A stretch of DNA of 64,000 bases from an uncultured Flavobacteriaceae bacterium (lineage in GTDB: Bacteria > Bacteroidota > Bacteroidia > Flavobacteriales > Flavobacteriaceae). The stretch is from positions 434,001 through 498,000 of the forward strand of contig CANMFO010000003.1 of the NCBI GenBank assembly GCA_947497245.1, in the 5' to 3' direction. Shown here piece after piece: positions 8,801 to 16,904 of the stretch (position 1 is its first letter; the number at the start of each line of letters is the position of its first letter). The position numbers and the translations under genes were made by a program. Under the pieces are notes generated by a model. It made no database searches. It saw only the letters and a list, made by a program, of their open reading frames with translations, and was not told the DNA's origin.

Positions 8801-9563
8801 TTTGGACGATGACCTGGACCTGGATTACAACAGGGTGAAACTCCAGACCCTTTATTTTTCGCCTTCCCTGATCTGGCGGGGAGATTTTGGGGCCAAGTTC
8901 CGGGTGGGCATCTCGTACGAGTCTATTGAGGTAGAGGAGACCACGGATCGTTTTATCAATACCTTTTATCAGACCAACGGGGAGGAAACCAACAATAGTT
9001 TTGTTGGCGCCGATGCGGTATATACATACAAAAATCAGGACAATGCCGCTTTTCCAACCTTGGGGATGGCCGCTTCCCTACAGGTGGGCTTCAGGAACAA
9101 TCTGGATATGGGGGAAAGGAATTTCGGATATATCATTCCTTCCCTTTCCATTGACCACAGGCTGGTGCCCAGCGGTAATTTGGTCCTGGCGACCAAATGG
9201 AAGGCCCATTTTACCTTGGGGGACGGCTACGAGTTTTATCAAGCTGCGAGCATCGGCGGAATTGATGGCCTCCGCGCATTTAGAAACCAGCGTTTTTCAG
9301 GAAAAAAGGCGTATTACCAGAATACCGATCTGCGGTACAACCTTGGCCGTTTGAGAACGGGTATTTTGCCCACTGCATTTGGCCTGTACGGCGGTTTTGA
9401 CTATGGCCGGGTCTGGCAGCCCGACGAGGACTCCGATGTTTGGCATACTTCCTATGGCGGTGGATTCTTTCTGAATGCCGCCGATGTGGCATCGGTGCGG
9501 TTGGCACTGTTCACGGGTGAGGAAGGGATGCGCTTTACCTTTGGGATCGGGTTTGGCTTCTGA
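5850..9563 (+). CDS. Giant lipoprotein: metallophosphatase, kinase-like middle region, Omp85-like beta-barrel
   Basis: A 1237-residue protein. A lipoprotein signal ends at Cys17 (FLTNC). About residues 40-350 form a calcineurin-like phosphatase, with GDAG (47-50), FLGDNIYP, FLPGNHDW, ALHHPMF and SGHEHT. The middle (about 440-760) has a Lys in a beta-rich lead-in (ALRKQAE, Lys471), then ARLFDMVLGDWDRH (GDWDRH about 608-613) and RPVPRDRDQAY (about 634-643). This spacing recalls the catalytic Asp and metal-binding Asp of atypical kinases such as CotH, HipA or Fam20. From about 890 the sequence becomes beta-rich and ends in an Omp85/surface-antigen barrel, with LRAFRNQRFSG resembling the conserved loop-6 motif and a terminal Phe. 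I infer an outer-membrane protein with the enzymatic parts in the periplasm or at the surface. The kinase idea is my inference; phosphatase and barrel are well supported. Confidence 0.8.
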   Translation: MKKYYLVLFITVFLTNCATYKTKYAEADPIDRSGEDKGVSHTFYLIGDAGLSPLGGMNPVLLAFRDELGKADKNSTAIFLGDNIYPAGMPGKKGATLAYKTAKSHLDAQIKTLEDFQGRPMFLPGNHDWYNEGPKGLERQEKYIKKQIESKDPFLPENGCPMEVVKVNDDLAVIAIDTEWYLTDWDRFPTMNDDCSIKSRTKFWEEVEGAIKKNRDKTTIIALHHPMFTYGVHGGEFSMRQQLYPSSKKVPLPIFGTLINMLRKTTGASTTDIQNKRYKEFRKRMITLAQYSEKVVFASGHEHTLQYIVEQNTPQIVSGSGAKKGATRLLGGSKFSTGSKGYAVLQVYKDGSSSVTYYGISEAGEKTELFSSQVLPPDRTRHTETYGESFPQEATSSVYTKEEIDKSGLFKALWGDRYRKYYATEVTAPTVRLDTLFGGLSPVRKGGGHQSKSLRLRSKNGREYVMRALRKQAELYLQAMVFQENYVMEDLEDTYMQEFMEDFYTGSHPYAPFTIGPLADAIDIYHTNPVLYYVPKQAALEDFNSNFGDELYMIEEHTGDDHGDQKSFGYSDTLISTDEMLENLRDDEKYEVDAETYIRARLFDMVLGDWDRHVDQWRWARFKPKGSKKVIFRPVPRDRDQAYSIMGDGLFMGLATRLVPALRLMEGFDHQIRDVKGFNSSPKTYVLDMAVLSETTRDQWAEQARFIQENLTEPIIDNAFLSFPKEVRDGTVQEIKRKLLSRTSDIGQIADTYFGILNKYAVVTGTDKDDWFEIEHLGRTETKIKVYRIIDGEKKRKFFEKVFRSDVTREVWVYGLDDEDHFEVKGAGNSAIKVRLVGGQNNDVYEVGEGGKTYVYDHKTKKNTFTDVSKAKVRLTDDYVLNTYQPLELRNSNNQLIPTVGFNPDDGMKIGLDNTYTYNGFRQNPFTSQHHANAAFYFATSGFELGYKGEFAHVFGKTNLELAGKFTSPNFSVNFFDFGNETENLDDDLDLDYNRVKLQTLYFSPSLIWRGDFGAKFRVGISYESIEVEETTDRFINTFYQTNGEETNNSFVGADAVYTYKNQDNAAFPTLGMAASLQVGFRNNLDMGERNFGYIIPSLSIDHRLVPSGNLVLATKWKAHFTLGDGYEFYQAASIGGIDGLRAFRNQRFSGKKAYYQNTDLRYNLGRLRTGILPTAFGLYGGFDYGRVWQPDEDSDVWHTSYGGGFFLNAADVASVRLALFTGEEGMRFTFGIGFGF

Positions 9564-9578
9564 CATAGGGACGAAGTT

Positions 9579-10436
9579 CTATTTTCCCAGATGAAAACGG
9601 TATAGGTTCCTGCCCGTACCGTCCCTTTCCTCATCGGAAATAAGCAGGGTTTCCGCATCCAGAAAACAGACCGACTCCAATTGGGTGGTGGCCCCAAGAT
9701 CGATGGTTTCCATAGTGCCCGAGGAAAAATCGTCCGAAGGGAAGTCTGTAAAGATCCAAAGTTTTCCGTTCCCCAATAACACCACTTTTTTACCGTTCGG
9801 GGAAATGGCCGCCGAGGTGACCCTGCAACTTATCTCTTGACCACAGGTCCTAAACTTCCCTACGTACACCGCCTCGTGTTTTCCCTTCTCACTGGGAACT
9901 TTATAGATTCTTGCTTCCCCAGTGAAGGGGATGCTTCTGTTTTTGGTGATAATGAACAGGTGGCCATTGCTGTAGAACAAAGCTTCGGCATCGAACTGAT
10001 TGTCGCGTCTCCTGGGAGGGAATTCCTGTTGTTCCGGATAGCGGAACCGGATTGGTTTGGCCTTGATCTTATCTCCTTTTTCGGTTTCCGGATTGGGCAC
10101 CTTATAGATAACAAGATCTTTGCGCTTGCTGTGGTTGTTCCCAAAATCCCCTATATACAGATTGCCTTTTTCATCTTCCGCCAAATCTTCCCAATCTGTG
10201 TTTTTTGCATTTTTTACCTCGAACTCCTGCGTGAGCTTACCATCGAACCGTACGCGATATAACTTGTCCGAATTGCCACCGTCTTGTACGAACCACGCAG
10301 CTTTCCCTTGAAGGTGGGCGATCCCTGAATTCTCATCCAGTTTTTTTGGGAGTTTTGTCACAAAGGTGAGTTGACCATAGTTGGAACAACTGGTCAATAG
10401 GGCAAGGGAAAATAAGGGGACGAAGTAGCACTTCAT
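9579..10436 (-). CDS. Beta-propeller-like lipoprotein, function unknown
   Basis: A 285-residue protein with a lipoprotein signal (MKCYFVPLFSLALLTSC, acyl Cys at 17). The rest is made of blade-like repeats such as DWEDLAEDEKGNLYIGDFGNN and LESVCFLDAETLLISDE, typical of propeller folds in the SMP-30/SdiA-regulated/NHL area. No catalytic residues can be named. I chose the ATG at 10436 because it begins a clean signal peptide; an upstream in-frame ATG at 10481 would add 15 non-conserved residues and touch the haloperoxidase stop. It lies 45 bp downstream of the haloperoxidase gene on the same strand and is probably co-transcribed with it. Confidence 0.7.
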   Translation of the reverse strand: MKCYFVPLFSLALLTSCSNYGQLTFVTKLPKKLDENSGIAHLQGKAAWFVQDGGNSDKLYRVRFDGKLTQEFEVKNAKNTDWEDLAEDEKGNLYIGDFGNNHSKRKDLVIYKVPNPETEKGDKIKAKPIRFRYPEQQEFPPRRRDNQFDAEALFYSNGHLFIITKNRSIPFTGEARIYKVPSEKGKHEAVYVGKFRTCGQEISCRVTSAAISPNGKKVVLLGNGKLWIFTDFPSDDFSSGTMETIDLGATTQLESVCFLDAETLLISDEERDGTGRNLYRFHLGK

Positions 10437-10481
10437 AAAACGGCTTTGGCATGGCTTGGGCCGGACCCAGATACTTGCCAT

Positions 10482-11840
10482 TTATTCCTGATTGGTGGCC
10501 ATTCTTTGACCTGCGGTCATGCTGAGTTTGTCCATCATGAACGTGCCCAGGTCACGACCCTGCTTCACCCCGACCTCTACCGCTGCACGATAGTGGATGC
10601 CCCCGTACATGCGGCTTATGGCGGCTTCGTCCGCAGCATGCCTGAAAGATGTGAAATTCCTGGCAGGTAGCCCGTAGGGGACTTCCGTATCGTCCTCAAA
10701 GGCAAAGTTGTCCCCAAAAATATCGGTCAGGGCGATGGAGGCGGCTCCAGAAACCACACTATGGCCACTGGTATATTCGGGGAACGGTGGGGTCTGCAGC
10801 ACCGGTTTCCAGTCCTCATCGATATGCTGGTTGATCAGGGTCTCGGGCCGGATCAGGTTGCTCCGGTATTTTTCGTCCCAACAACTGATAAAGGCATCCG
10901 CAATGGCCATGGAGGTCTTGGTATAGGCATATACGGTTTTGTCAAAATCACTGTTGGTTTTCCTACTGGCAATTTTGGCGATACCGATCCAATGTGCCCC
11001 TGGGGTGATCTTTTTGGTGGCGAACATCAAATGCCCCTTGGTCACCGAAACATACGGGTTACAGTCCCAAAACTGTGCGATCTGGATCTCCTCGGAAGCA
11101 TCGCCCTCGGCCTCTATTTTTTTACTGATGTCGTATACCTCCTGCAGTTCCCTGTAAAAGTCCGATTTTTCGTTCATGGAGAAATCGGGCGGAGGAACGG
11201 GCTTGAACTGTTGTGATGAATCGATGACGAACGGACGGATCTTGCTCCAATGGGGCTCGATACCATCGGCGTAGGAGGGCGGTGTGGGTTGCCATCTTGT
11301 GGGATCATCCGTGTCCACGGTAAACTTGGGCATGGTCCGGGTCTGGTTGTAATTGTCCTTCGACATCCATTCGGAAATATGGTCGGCGACCTGCAGCCCG
11401 TAATCTTTTGAAGCCTTGAAAACCTTAGGATTTTTTTCCTCCCAAGTACCGTACAAACTATCCCTGAACTGCTCCATTCTCTTTTCGGAAAAAATCAGCT
11501 GTTTGCTTAATTCCATATGCGCGACCATTGCCGACAAGGGGTAGTTGATATTTTCCGCTCCCGGTTTGGGAATGGCAGTGAGTTCCGTAACCTGTCCGGC
11601 CAATGACTGGTACTCCTCGTTCTCGAGGGCCATGATCTCGTATGCCGCGATATTGGGATAGGCAAAAATACGGCTTGCCACCGGAGGCGAGAAAATATCA
11701 TGGATCATGATTTCGATAACCTTGTCCACCGAAGCGTGCAGTTCCTCTGGTGAGACAACTATGGCCTCTTCCCTGGCCTCAGGTTTGCACGAAGCCAAAA
11801 CAACAAGGGCGACGGATACAAATGCGAACTTCTTCATCAT
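10482..11840 (-). CDS. Vanadium-dependent haloperoxidase-like PAP2-superfamily lipoprotein
   Basis: A 452-residue protein with a lipoprotein signal (acyl Cys18, VVLASC). It has the vanadate/phosphate-binding series of the PAP2/haloperoxidase superfamily: Lys324 and Arg331 (K-x6-RP), SGHS with His360, and SR-x5-H with Arg410 and His416. Known vanadium haloperoxidases use this site to oxidise halide with hydrogen peroxide; acid phosphatases share the residues, so the reaction is not proven. Being a lipoprotein, it acts at the periplasm or cell surface. It is followed at 45 bp by a propeller-like lipoprotein. Such genes are common in marine Flavobacteriia. Tandem ATGs at 11840 and 11837 are equally possible starts. 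Confidence 0.85.
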   Translation of the reverse strand: MMKKFAFVSVALVVLASCKPEAREEAIVVSPEELHASVDKVIEIMIHDIFSPPVASRIFAYPNIAAYEIMALENEEYQSLAGQVTELTAIPKPGAENINYPLSAMVAHMELSKQLIFSEKRMEQFRDSLYGTWEEKNPKVFKASKDYGLQVADHISEWMSKDNYNQTRTMPKFTVDTDDPTRWQPTPPSYADGIEPHWSKIRPFVIDSSQQFKPVPPPDFSMNEKSDFYRELQEVYDISKKIEAEGDASEEIQIAQFWDCNPYVSVTKGHLMFATKKITPGAHWIGIAKIASRKTNSDFDKTVYAYTKTSMAIADAFISCWDEKYRSNLIRPETLINQHIDEDWKPVLQTPPFPEYTSGHSVVSGAASIALTDIFGDNFAFEDDTEVPYGLPARNFTSFRHAADEAAISRMYGGIHYRAAVEVGVKQGRDLGTFMMDKLSMTAGQRMATNQE

Positions 11841-11972
11841 TGCTTTCTTTTACTTCTATACCGTCCATGTACTGCGGTTTTGTCCTTGCCAACAGTTGCC
11901 ATATACGCTATTGAAAAACATAACTGAACGTACGGTACTTTAAAATAAGTGGGACCGTATGGATTTATCGCC

Positions 11973-11980
11973 CAAAATTA
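11973..11980 (-). promoter_or_regulatory. Possible -7 element for the haloperoxidase gene
   Basis: On the minus strand the sequence reads TAATTTTG, matching TAnnTTTG, about 133 bp before the haloperoxidase ATG. The divergent 295-bp gap (11841-12135) shows no open frame. A weaker plus-strand candidate (CATCTTTG, one mismatch) lies near 12048-12056 before the symporter. Confidence 0.3.
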
Positions 11981-12135
11981 CATTATTTTCACCTTTTATC
12001 AAGTAGGCAAGGGAAAGAAACCATGCTGTTTTCGCAGTATTAACATCTTTGGAGCAGTGTTTGTTGCGTGTTTCCATAGGTATTTACAAATAATCCGATA
12101 TATTTATTGGATATAACCAAACCAAATTCAATCAC

Positions 12136-13788
12136 ATGTTAGGAATTTTCTCTTTCTTGGGCTTCACTTTGTTGGTAGCCGTTATCGCCTATTTAGCTAC
12201 ACGAAAAACCGATGAGGGAACCTCAGATGGTTATTTTCTTGGCGGTAGGAGCCTTACGGCTGGTGTGATAGCCGGATCTTTGTTGCTGACAAACCTTTCC
12301 ACGGAGCAGATTGTTGGACTCAACGGAAGTGCGTACAAAGACGGGCTGTCGGTGATGGCATGGGAGACCCTGGCGGCCATAGCCATGGTGGTCACCGCCG
12401 TTTTTCTTTTACCAAGGTACCTAAAAGGGGGACTTACCACCATTCCGCAATTTTTGGCCGATAGGTTCGATGTGGCCACAAAGACGATCACTTCCGCTTT
12501 GTTCCTGACGGGCTATGTGGTGGTGCTGTTGCCCGTAATTCTTTACTCGGGTTCCGTGGCGATAAGCGGTATGTTCGATGTTCCCGAACTTTTGGATGTT
12601 TCCGAAGAGGTCGCCCTGGTCATATGCATATGGGGAATCGGGGTTATCGGGTCCATTTATGCGGTCTTTGGAGGTTTAAAGGCGGTGGCCGTTTCCGATA
12701 GTATCAACGCCATCGGATTGATGATCGGGGGAATTCTCATTCCTGTTTTTGGTTTGATGGCCATAGGGGGTGGTAGTGTTTTCGAGGGTATCGACACTTT
12801 GATGTCCACCAACCCGGAACGATTCGATTCCACGGGGGGACATGGCCAGGAAGTACCGTTTTCCACCATTTTTACGGGCATGATGTTGGTGCAGCTTTTT
12901 TACTGGGGCACCAACCAACAGATCATACAAAGGGCCTTGGGAGCCAAGAATTTGGCCGAAGGTCAAAAGGGATTGCTGTTGGCGTCCTTTTTAAAGATAT
13001 TGGGACCGTTGATCTTGGTGCTTCCCGGAATGATCGCCTACCATTATTTTGAAGGGGGGCTGGCCTCCAGCGATTTGGCCTACCCCGAATTGGTACGGGC
13101 CGTATTGCCCGATTACCTAGTAGGCTTTTTTGCCGCGGTGTTGTTCGGGGCCATTTTGAGCTCTTTCAACAGTGTGCTCAATAGTTCGGTCACGCTCTTC
13201 GGAATAGACATATACAAACAACATATCAACCAAGAAGCCCCCGAAAAGACCGTTGTGAAGTATGGAAAGATATTTGGTATTTGTCTGGCCCTGGCGGCCA
13301 TGTTCATCGCCCCGATGATTGCGGATGCTGGCAGTTTGTTCAACTATTTACAGGAAATAAACGGAATATACAGTATTCCCATTCTAACGATCATTGTCGT
13401 GGGCTACCTGACCAAAAGGGTACCTGCCATTGCGGCCAAAATTGGGATCATCTCCGGATCGGTACTGTATATCCTGAGCCAGTTTGTATTGAAACCCAAT
13501 TTGGTGGGAACGGCGCTCGAGGAAGCACGGGCCTCTGGTATTAGTGATGCCGCCCAATTGGCCCTGGTCGAGGCCGACGCCTACCCCCATTATTTGCATA
13601 TTAATATGCTGTTGTTTTTAATGAACGTGGGCATCATGCTGCTCATCGGCAAGTTTTACCCTCGGGAAACCCCATATGCGCAGGAGTACACCAAACAGGT
13701 GGAGATCACCCCCTACAAGCATGTGAATCAAGTGGGGATCACAGTGGTTGTGATCGTGGTGGGGATTTACATCTATTTTGCAAAATAA
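12136..13788 (+). CDS. Sodium:solute symporter (SSS/SLC5 family), probable sugar importer
   Basis: A 550-residue inner-membrane protein with about 14 hydrophobic segments. Family signatures include the N-terminal GYFLGGRSLTAGVIAGSLL and LSTEQIVGLNGSAYKDGL, and the internal AVFGGLKAVAVSD followed by FYWGTNQQIIQRALGAK, typical of SGLT-like sugar and inositol carriers. It would import a sugar together with sodium. Position suggests xylose: it meets xylose isomerase tail to tail, separated only by a shared terminator. Substrate assignment rests on this context alone. The gene is single, and I see no strong promoter in the AT-rich 295 bp upstream. Confidence 0.85.
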   Translation: MLGIFSFLGFTLLVAVIAYLATRKTDEGTSDGYFLGGRSLTAGVIAGSLLLTNLSTEQIVGLNGSAYKDGLSVMAWETLAAIAMVVTAVFLLPRYLKGGLTTIPQFLADRFDVATKTITSALFLTGYVVVLLPVILYSGSVAISGMFDVPELLDVSEEVALVICIWGIGVIGSIYAVFGGLKAVAVSDSINAIGLMIGGILIPVFGLMAIGGGSVFEGIDTLMSTNPERFDSTGGHGQEVPFSTIFTGMMLVQLFYWGTNQQIIQRALGAKNLAEGQKGLLLASFLKILGPLILVLPGMIAYHYFEGGLASSDLAYPELVRAVLPDYLVGFFAAVLFGAILSSFNSVLNSSVTLFGIDIYKQHINQEAPEKTVVKYGKIFGICLALAAMFIAPMIADAGSLFNYLQEINGIYSIPILTIIVVGYLTKRVPAIAAKIGIISGSVLYILSQFVLKPNLVGTALEEARASGISDAAQLALVEADAYPHYLHINMLLFLMNVGIMLLIGKFYPRETPYAQEYTKQVEITPYKHVNQVGITVVVIVVGIYIYFAK

Positions 13789-13795
13789 GGGCGTG

Positions 13796-13844
13796 AAAAA
13801 GCCCGTTGGAATGAAGAGATGATCCCATCCAGCAGGCTTTTTTT
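13796..13844. terminator. Bidirectional intrinsic terminator between the symporter and xylA
   Basis: An A-run and GCC at 13796-13803 pair with GGC and a T-run at 13835-13844, extended by GTTGGA/TCCAGC with one wobble pair. Flanking A and T runs mean it can stop transcription from both sides, as expected between two convergent genes. Confidence 0.8.
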
Positions 13845-13863
13845 GTATTCCTCCAAAGGGGGG

Positions 13864-15189
13864 CTAGATATACTGGTTCACAATATTCTCGAACAGTTCC
13901 TGCTTCCCACTTTGCAGTTCCAATTCCCCGTTGTCCTTGGCTATTTCGTAAAGTGCGGCGAAATCCAATTTTCCATCTTCAAAATCCTTTCCTTTTCCGG
14001 AATCGAAAGAACTGTAGCGTTTTTGCCGAAGTGCCTCGTAGGGCGAGGAGGCAATGATCTTGTCCGCAACCAATAGGGCCCGGGCAAAAGTATCGGCCCC
14101 TCCGATATGGGCATGGAAGACATCATCCATATCGGTGGAGTTCCTTCGGATCTTTGCATCGAAGTTGATTCCACCGCCTTGCAGGCCTCCCGCTTTGAGG
14201 AAGACCAACATGGCTTCTGTGACCTCACCGATATTGTTCGGGAACTGATCGGTATCCCATCCGTTTTGGTAGTCGCCCCGGTTCGCATCGACACTTCCCA
14301 ACATACCATGTGCCGCCGCGATTTCCAGTTCGTGCTGCATGGTATGGCTGGCCAGTGTGGCGTGGTTCACTTCAATGTTCAGTTTAAAGTCGTCCTGTAA
14401 TCCGTATTGGTGCAAAAACCCGACGACCGTGGCGCAGTCGAAATCGTACTGGTGCTTCATAGGTTCCATCGGTTTGGGCTCGATAAAGAAATTGCCCTTG
14501 AACCCTTGGCTCCGTGCATAGTCCCGGGCCATGCCCAGAAAACGTCCCATATGGTCGAGTTCCCTTTTCATATCGGTGTTCAACAGCGACATATAGCCCT
14601 CTCGTCCGCCCCAGAACACGTAATTTTCACCGTCGAGTGCCATAGTGGCGTCGAGTGCCAATTTTATCTGGCCCCCCGCTCTTGCCAACACTTTAAAATC
14701 CGGATTGGTGGAGGCCCCGTTCATATATCTGGGGTTGGAGAAACAGTTCGCCGTTCCCCATAGCAATTTCACGCCCGCTTCCGCTTTTTTTCCTTTGATG
14801 TAGTCCACAATGGCGGCCAGCCTTTTTTCCGACTCGGCAAAAGTCGGCGCTTCCTGTATCAGATCGAAATCATGGAAGCAGAAATAATCGAAGCCCATCT
14901 TAGTGATAAACTCGAATGCCGCATCGGCCTTTTCCCTTGCTGCATCCACCGCATCGGAAGCTTGGTCCCACGGAAAATTTTGGGTTCCCGGCCCGAAGGG
15001 ATCGGCACCCTGTCCGCAGAATGTATGCCAGTACGCTATGGCAAACTTAAAATGGTCGCGCATCGACCGCCCGGCCACAATTTGATCCGGATCGTAGTAT
15101 TTGAACGCCAGGGGGTTATCGGATTCCTTTCCTTCGTATTTGATTTCCCCTATGCCCTTGAAATATTCCTTATCTCCTATTAGTGCCAT
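13864..15189 (-). CDS. xylA: Xylose isomerase
   Basis: A 441-residue protein of the long (class II) xylose isomerase type, which interconverts D-xylose and D-xylulose in the cytoplasm. Characteristic stretches are YFCFHDFDL (catalytic His), [16 protein letters not shown] (metal-binding Glu and substrate Lys), [18 protein letters not shown] and GSVDANRGD. All catalytic and metal ligands appear present and the length is standard. It lies 48 bp downstream of xylB and is likely co-transcribed with it. Class II enzymes can also isomerise glucose, which leaves room for another physiological substrate. Confidence 0.97.
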   Translation of the reverse strand: MALIGDKEYFKGIGEIKYEGKESDNPLAFKYYDPDQIVAGRSMRDHFKFAIAYWHTFCGQGADPFGPGTQNFPWDQASDAVDAAREKADAAFEFITKMGFDYFCFHDFDLIQEAPTFAESEKRLAAIVDYIKGKKAEAGVKLLWGTANCFSNPRYMNGASTNPDFKVLARAGGQIKLALDATMALDGENYVFWGGREGYMSLLNTDMKRELDHMGRFLGMARDYARSQGFKGNFFIEPKPMEPMKHQYDFDCATVVGFLHQYGLQDDFKLNIEVNHATLASHTMQHELEIAAAHGMLGSVDANRGDYQNGWDTDQFPNNIGEVTEAMLVFLKAGGLQGGGINFDAKIRRNSTDMDDVFHAHIGGADTFARALLVADKIIASSPYEALRQKRYSSFDSGKGKDFEDGKLDFAALYEIAKDNGELELQSGKQELFENIVNQYI

Positions 15190-15237
15190 GATCTGTAATT
15201 ATTAAGTTATTGAGTTAATCGTTGTTAATTTGTTTTC

Positions 15238-16722
15238 CTAGGTATTGCGCAGCATAATTTCCAACTCCTTTTTCCATTTGAAATAGGCCGTTTCGTATGC
15301 CGCTTTATTTGCGGAAGGAACAAAGCCCATCACGTAATCGTTGTCCATGATCTGTTTGCCAAAAGTGTCAAAATCGCCTTTGTGCAATTGACACGCCCTG
15401 GCCGCCCCTATTGCGCCGGTGGTATTGTAAATTTCTATTTCCTGTCCGATCAAGGTGGCCACAGTGTTCGAAAAAATTGCGGAGCGAAAAAGGTTGTCGT
15501 TCCCGGCGCGTATGACCCGGGCCTCAATGGCATCCGATTTCATGATCTCCATGCCATAGACAAAGGAAAAGGCGATGCCTTCCAAGGCCGCCCTGCACAG
15601 ATGGGCCTTGGTATGGTTGTTCAGGTTGATGTTCGATAGCTGTGTGCCCAGGGTCTTGTTGTTGAGCATTCTTTCCGCCCCATTGCCGAAAGGGTGGATG
15701 CTCACCCCGTCCGAACCGATCGGAACCGATTGGGCCAGTTCGTTCATTTCCTCGTAGGACGCCACATTTAAATTGTTCAACAGCCAGCGGTACTGTATGC
15801 CGGCTCCGTTGATGCATAGCAGTTTGCCAATTCGGGGCTTGTGGTCCTGATAGTTTACGTGGGCGAAATTGTTCACCCTGGAGCTTTCCTTTACGGAGCG
15901 GTTTTGGGTAATGGCATAGACCACACCCGAGGTGCCGCCGGTGGCCGCCACCTCTCCTGGATCGAAGACATTCAGTGATAGGGCGTTGTTGGGTTGATCG
16001 CCCGCACGGTAAAGGATCGGAGTACCCTCGGCAAGTCCCGATTCGGATGCCCCTTTTTTACTTACGCGGCCTTGGACCGAAAAAGTGTCCACCAGTTCGG
16101 GCACCATTTTCTGATCCAGCCCATAATGATCCAATAGCCAACCCGCTATGTCGTTGTTTTTAAAATCCCAAAAAATGCCTTCAGAGAGCCCCGATTTTGT
16201 CGAACGGATATCACCTCCCAATCGATACGCGATATAGTCCCCGGGAAGCATGAACTTGTGCACCTGATCATAAACGCGCGGCTCGTTGTCCCTCACCCAT
16301 TTCAACTTGGAGGCCGTGAAGTTGGCCGGGGAATTCAGCAACTGTTCAGCGCAGGTATCATGACCTAGGGCGTCAAAGGCTTTTTGTCCAATTTCGACCG
16401 CCCTGCTGTCGCACCAAATAATGGAGTTTCGCAAAGCCCCACCATTTTTATCGACCACCACCAGGCCGTGCATCTGATAGGAAATGCCAATGCCGGTAAT
16501 ATCCTTGGGGTCAATGGCGTTCTCCTTGACAATCGCTTTGGTAGCGTTGCAAACATGTGCCCACCAATCATTGGGGTCCTGTTCCGCCCACCCGTTTTGC
16601 AGGGCGAGCATTTCCATTTCGGTCTTGGGTTCATTGACCACCGCTATACGCTCCCCTGAAGCAGTTTCCACCAAGGCCGCCTTTATGGATGAACTTCCGA
16701 TGTCATAGCCGATCGAATACAT
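15238..16722 (-). CDS. xylB: Xylulokinase (FGGY carbohydrate kinase)
   Basis: A 494-residue FGGY-family sugar kinase. It opens with YSIGYDIGSSSIKAALVE, the ATP phosphate-binding loop of the actin-like fold, and has SYQMHGLVVVD (xylulose-contacting Met-His region), the Asp-containing AGDQPNNAL, and GGTSGVVYA in the second domain. It should phosphorylate D-xylulose to xylulose 5-phosphate. It lies upstream of xylA, and 182 bp downstream of the FG-GAP gene cluster on the same strand. That gap holds a nested inverted repeat, so it may or may not share the long upstream transcript. Confidence 0.95.
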   Translation of the reverse strand: MYSIGYDIGSSSIKAALVETASGERIAVVNEPKTEMEMLALQNGWAEQDPNDWWAHVCNATKAIVKENAIDPKDITGIGISYQMHGLVVVDKNGGALRNSIIWCDSRAVEIGQKAFDALGHDTCAEQLLNSPANFTASKLKWVRDNEPRVYDQVHKFMLPGDYIAYRLGGDIRSTKSGLSEGIFWDFKNNDIAGWLLDHYGLDQKMVPELVDTFSVQGRVSKKGASESGLAEGTPILYRAGDQPNNALSLNVFDPGEVAATGGTSGVVYAITQNRSVKESSRVNNFAHVNYQDHKPRIGKLLCINGAGIQYRWLLNNLNVASYEEMNELAQSVPIGSDGVSIHPFGNGAERMLNNKTLGTQLSNINLNNHTKAHLCRAALEGIAFSFVYGMEIMKSDAIEARVIRAGNDNLFRSAIFSNTVATLIGQEIEIYNTTGAIGAARACQLHKGDFDTFGKQIMDNDYVMGFVPSANKAAYETAYFKWKKELEIMLRNT

Positions 16723-16824
16723 GTAAGCGTTTAAAAGGATTAAGGAGTGAAGATATTATTTTTAGGTGTAGAGGGCAACAAAACTTTTGAAAAGAATAGC
16801 CCGGACCCCTCGACAGGATGGGCA

Positions 16825-16874
16825 CATTCGGGGCACTGAGAACGGTTTCCAAATAAAGGAAATGCGCCCGAATG
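16825..16874. repeat. Nested inverted repeats between the FG-GAP cluster and xylB
   Basis: Perfect 8-bp arms CATTCGGG (16825-16832) and CCCGAATG (16867-16874) enclose a second small stem, TTTCC (16846-16850) with GGAAA (16858-16862). In RNA this would fold as a stem within a stem. No T-run follows, so it is not a standard terminator; it may stabilise or process mRNA. The rest of the 182-bp gap shows nothing recognisable. Confidence 0.45.
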
Positions 16875-16904
16875 GATTCCCTCTGTTTTGGCCCCTGCCC
16901 AGAC

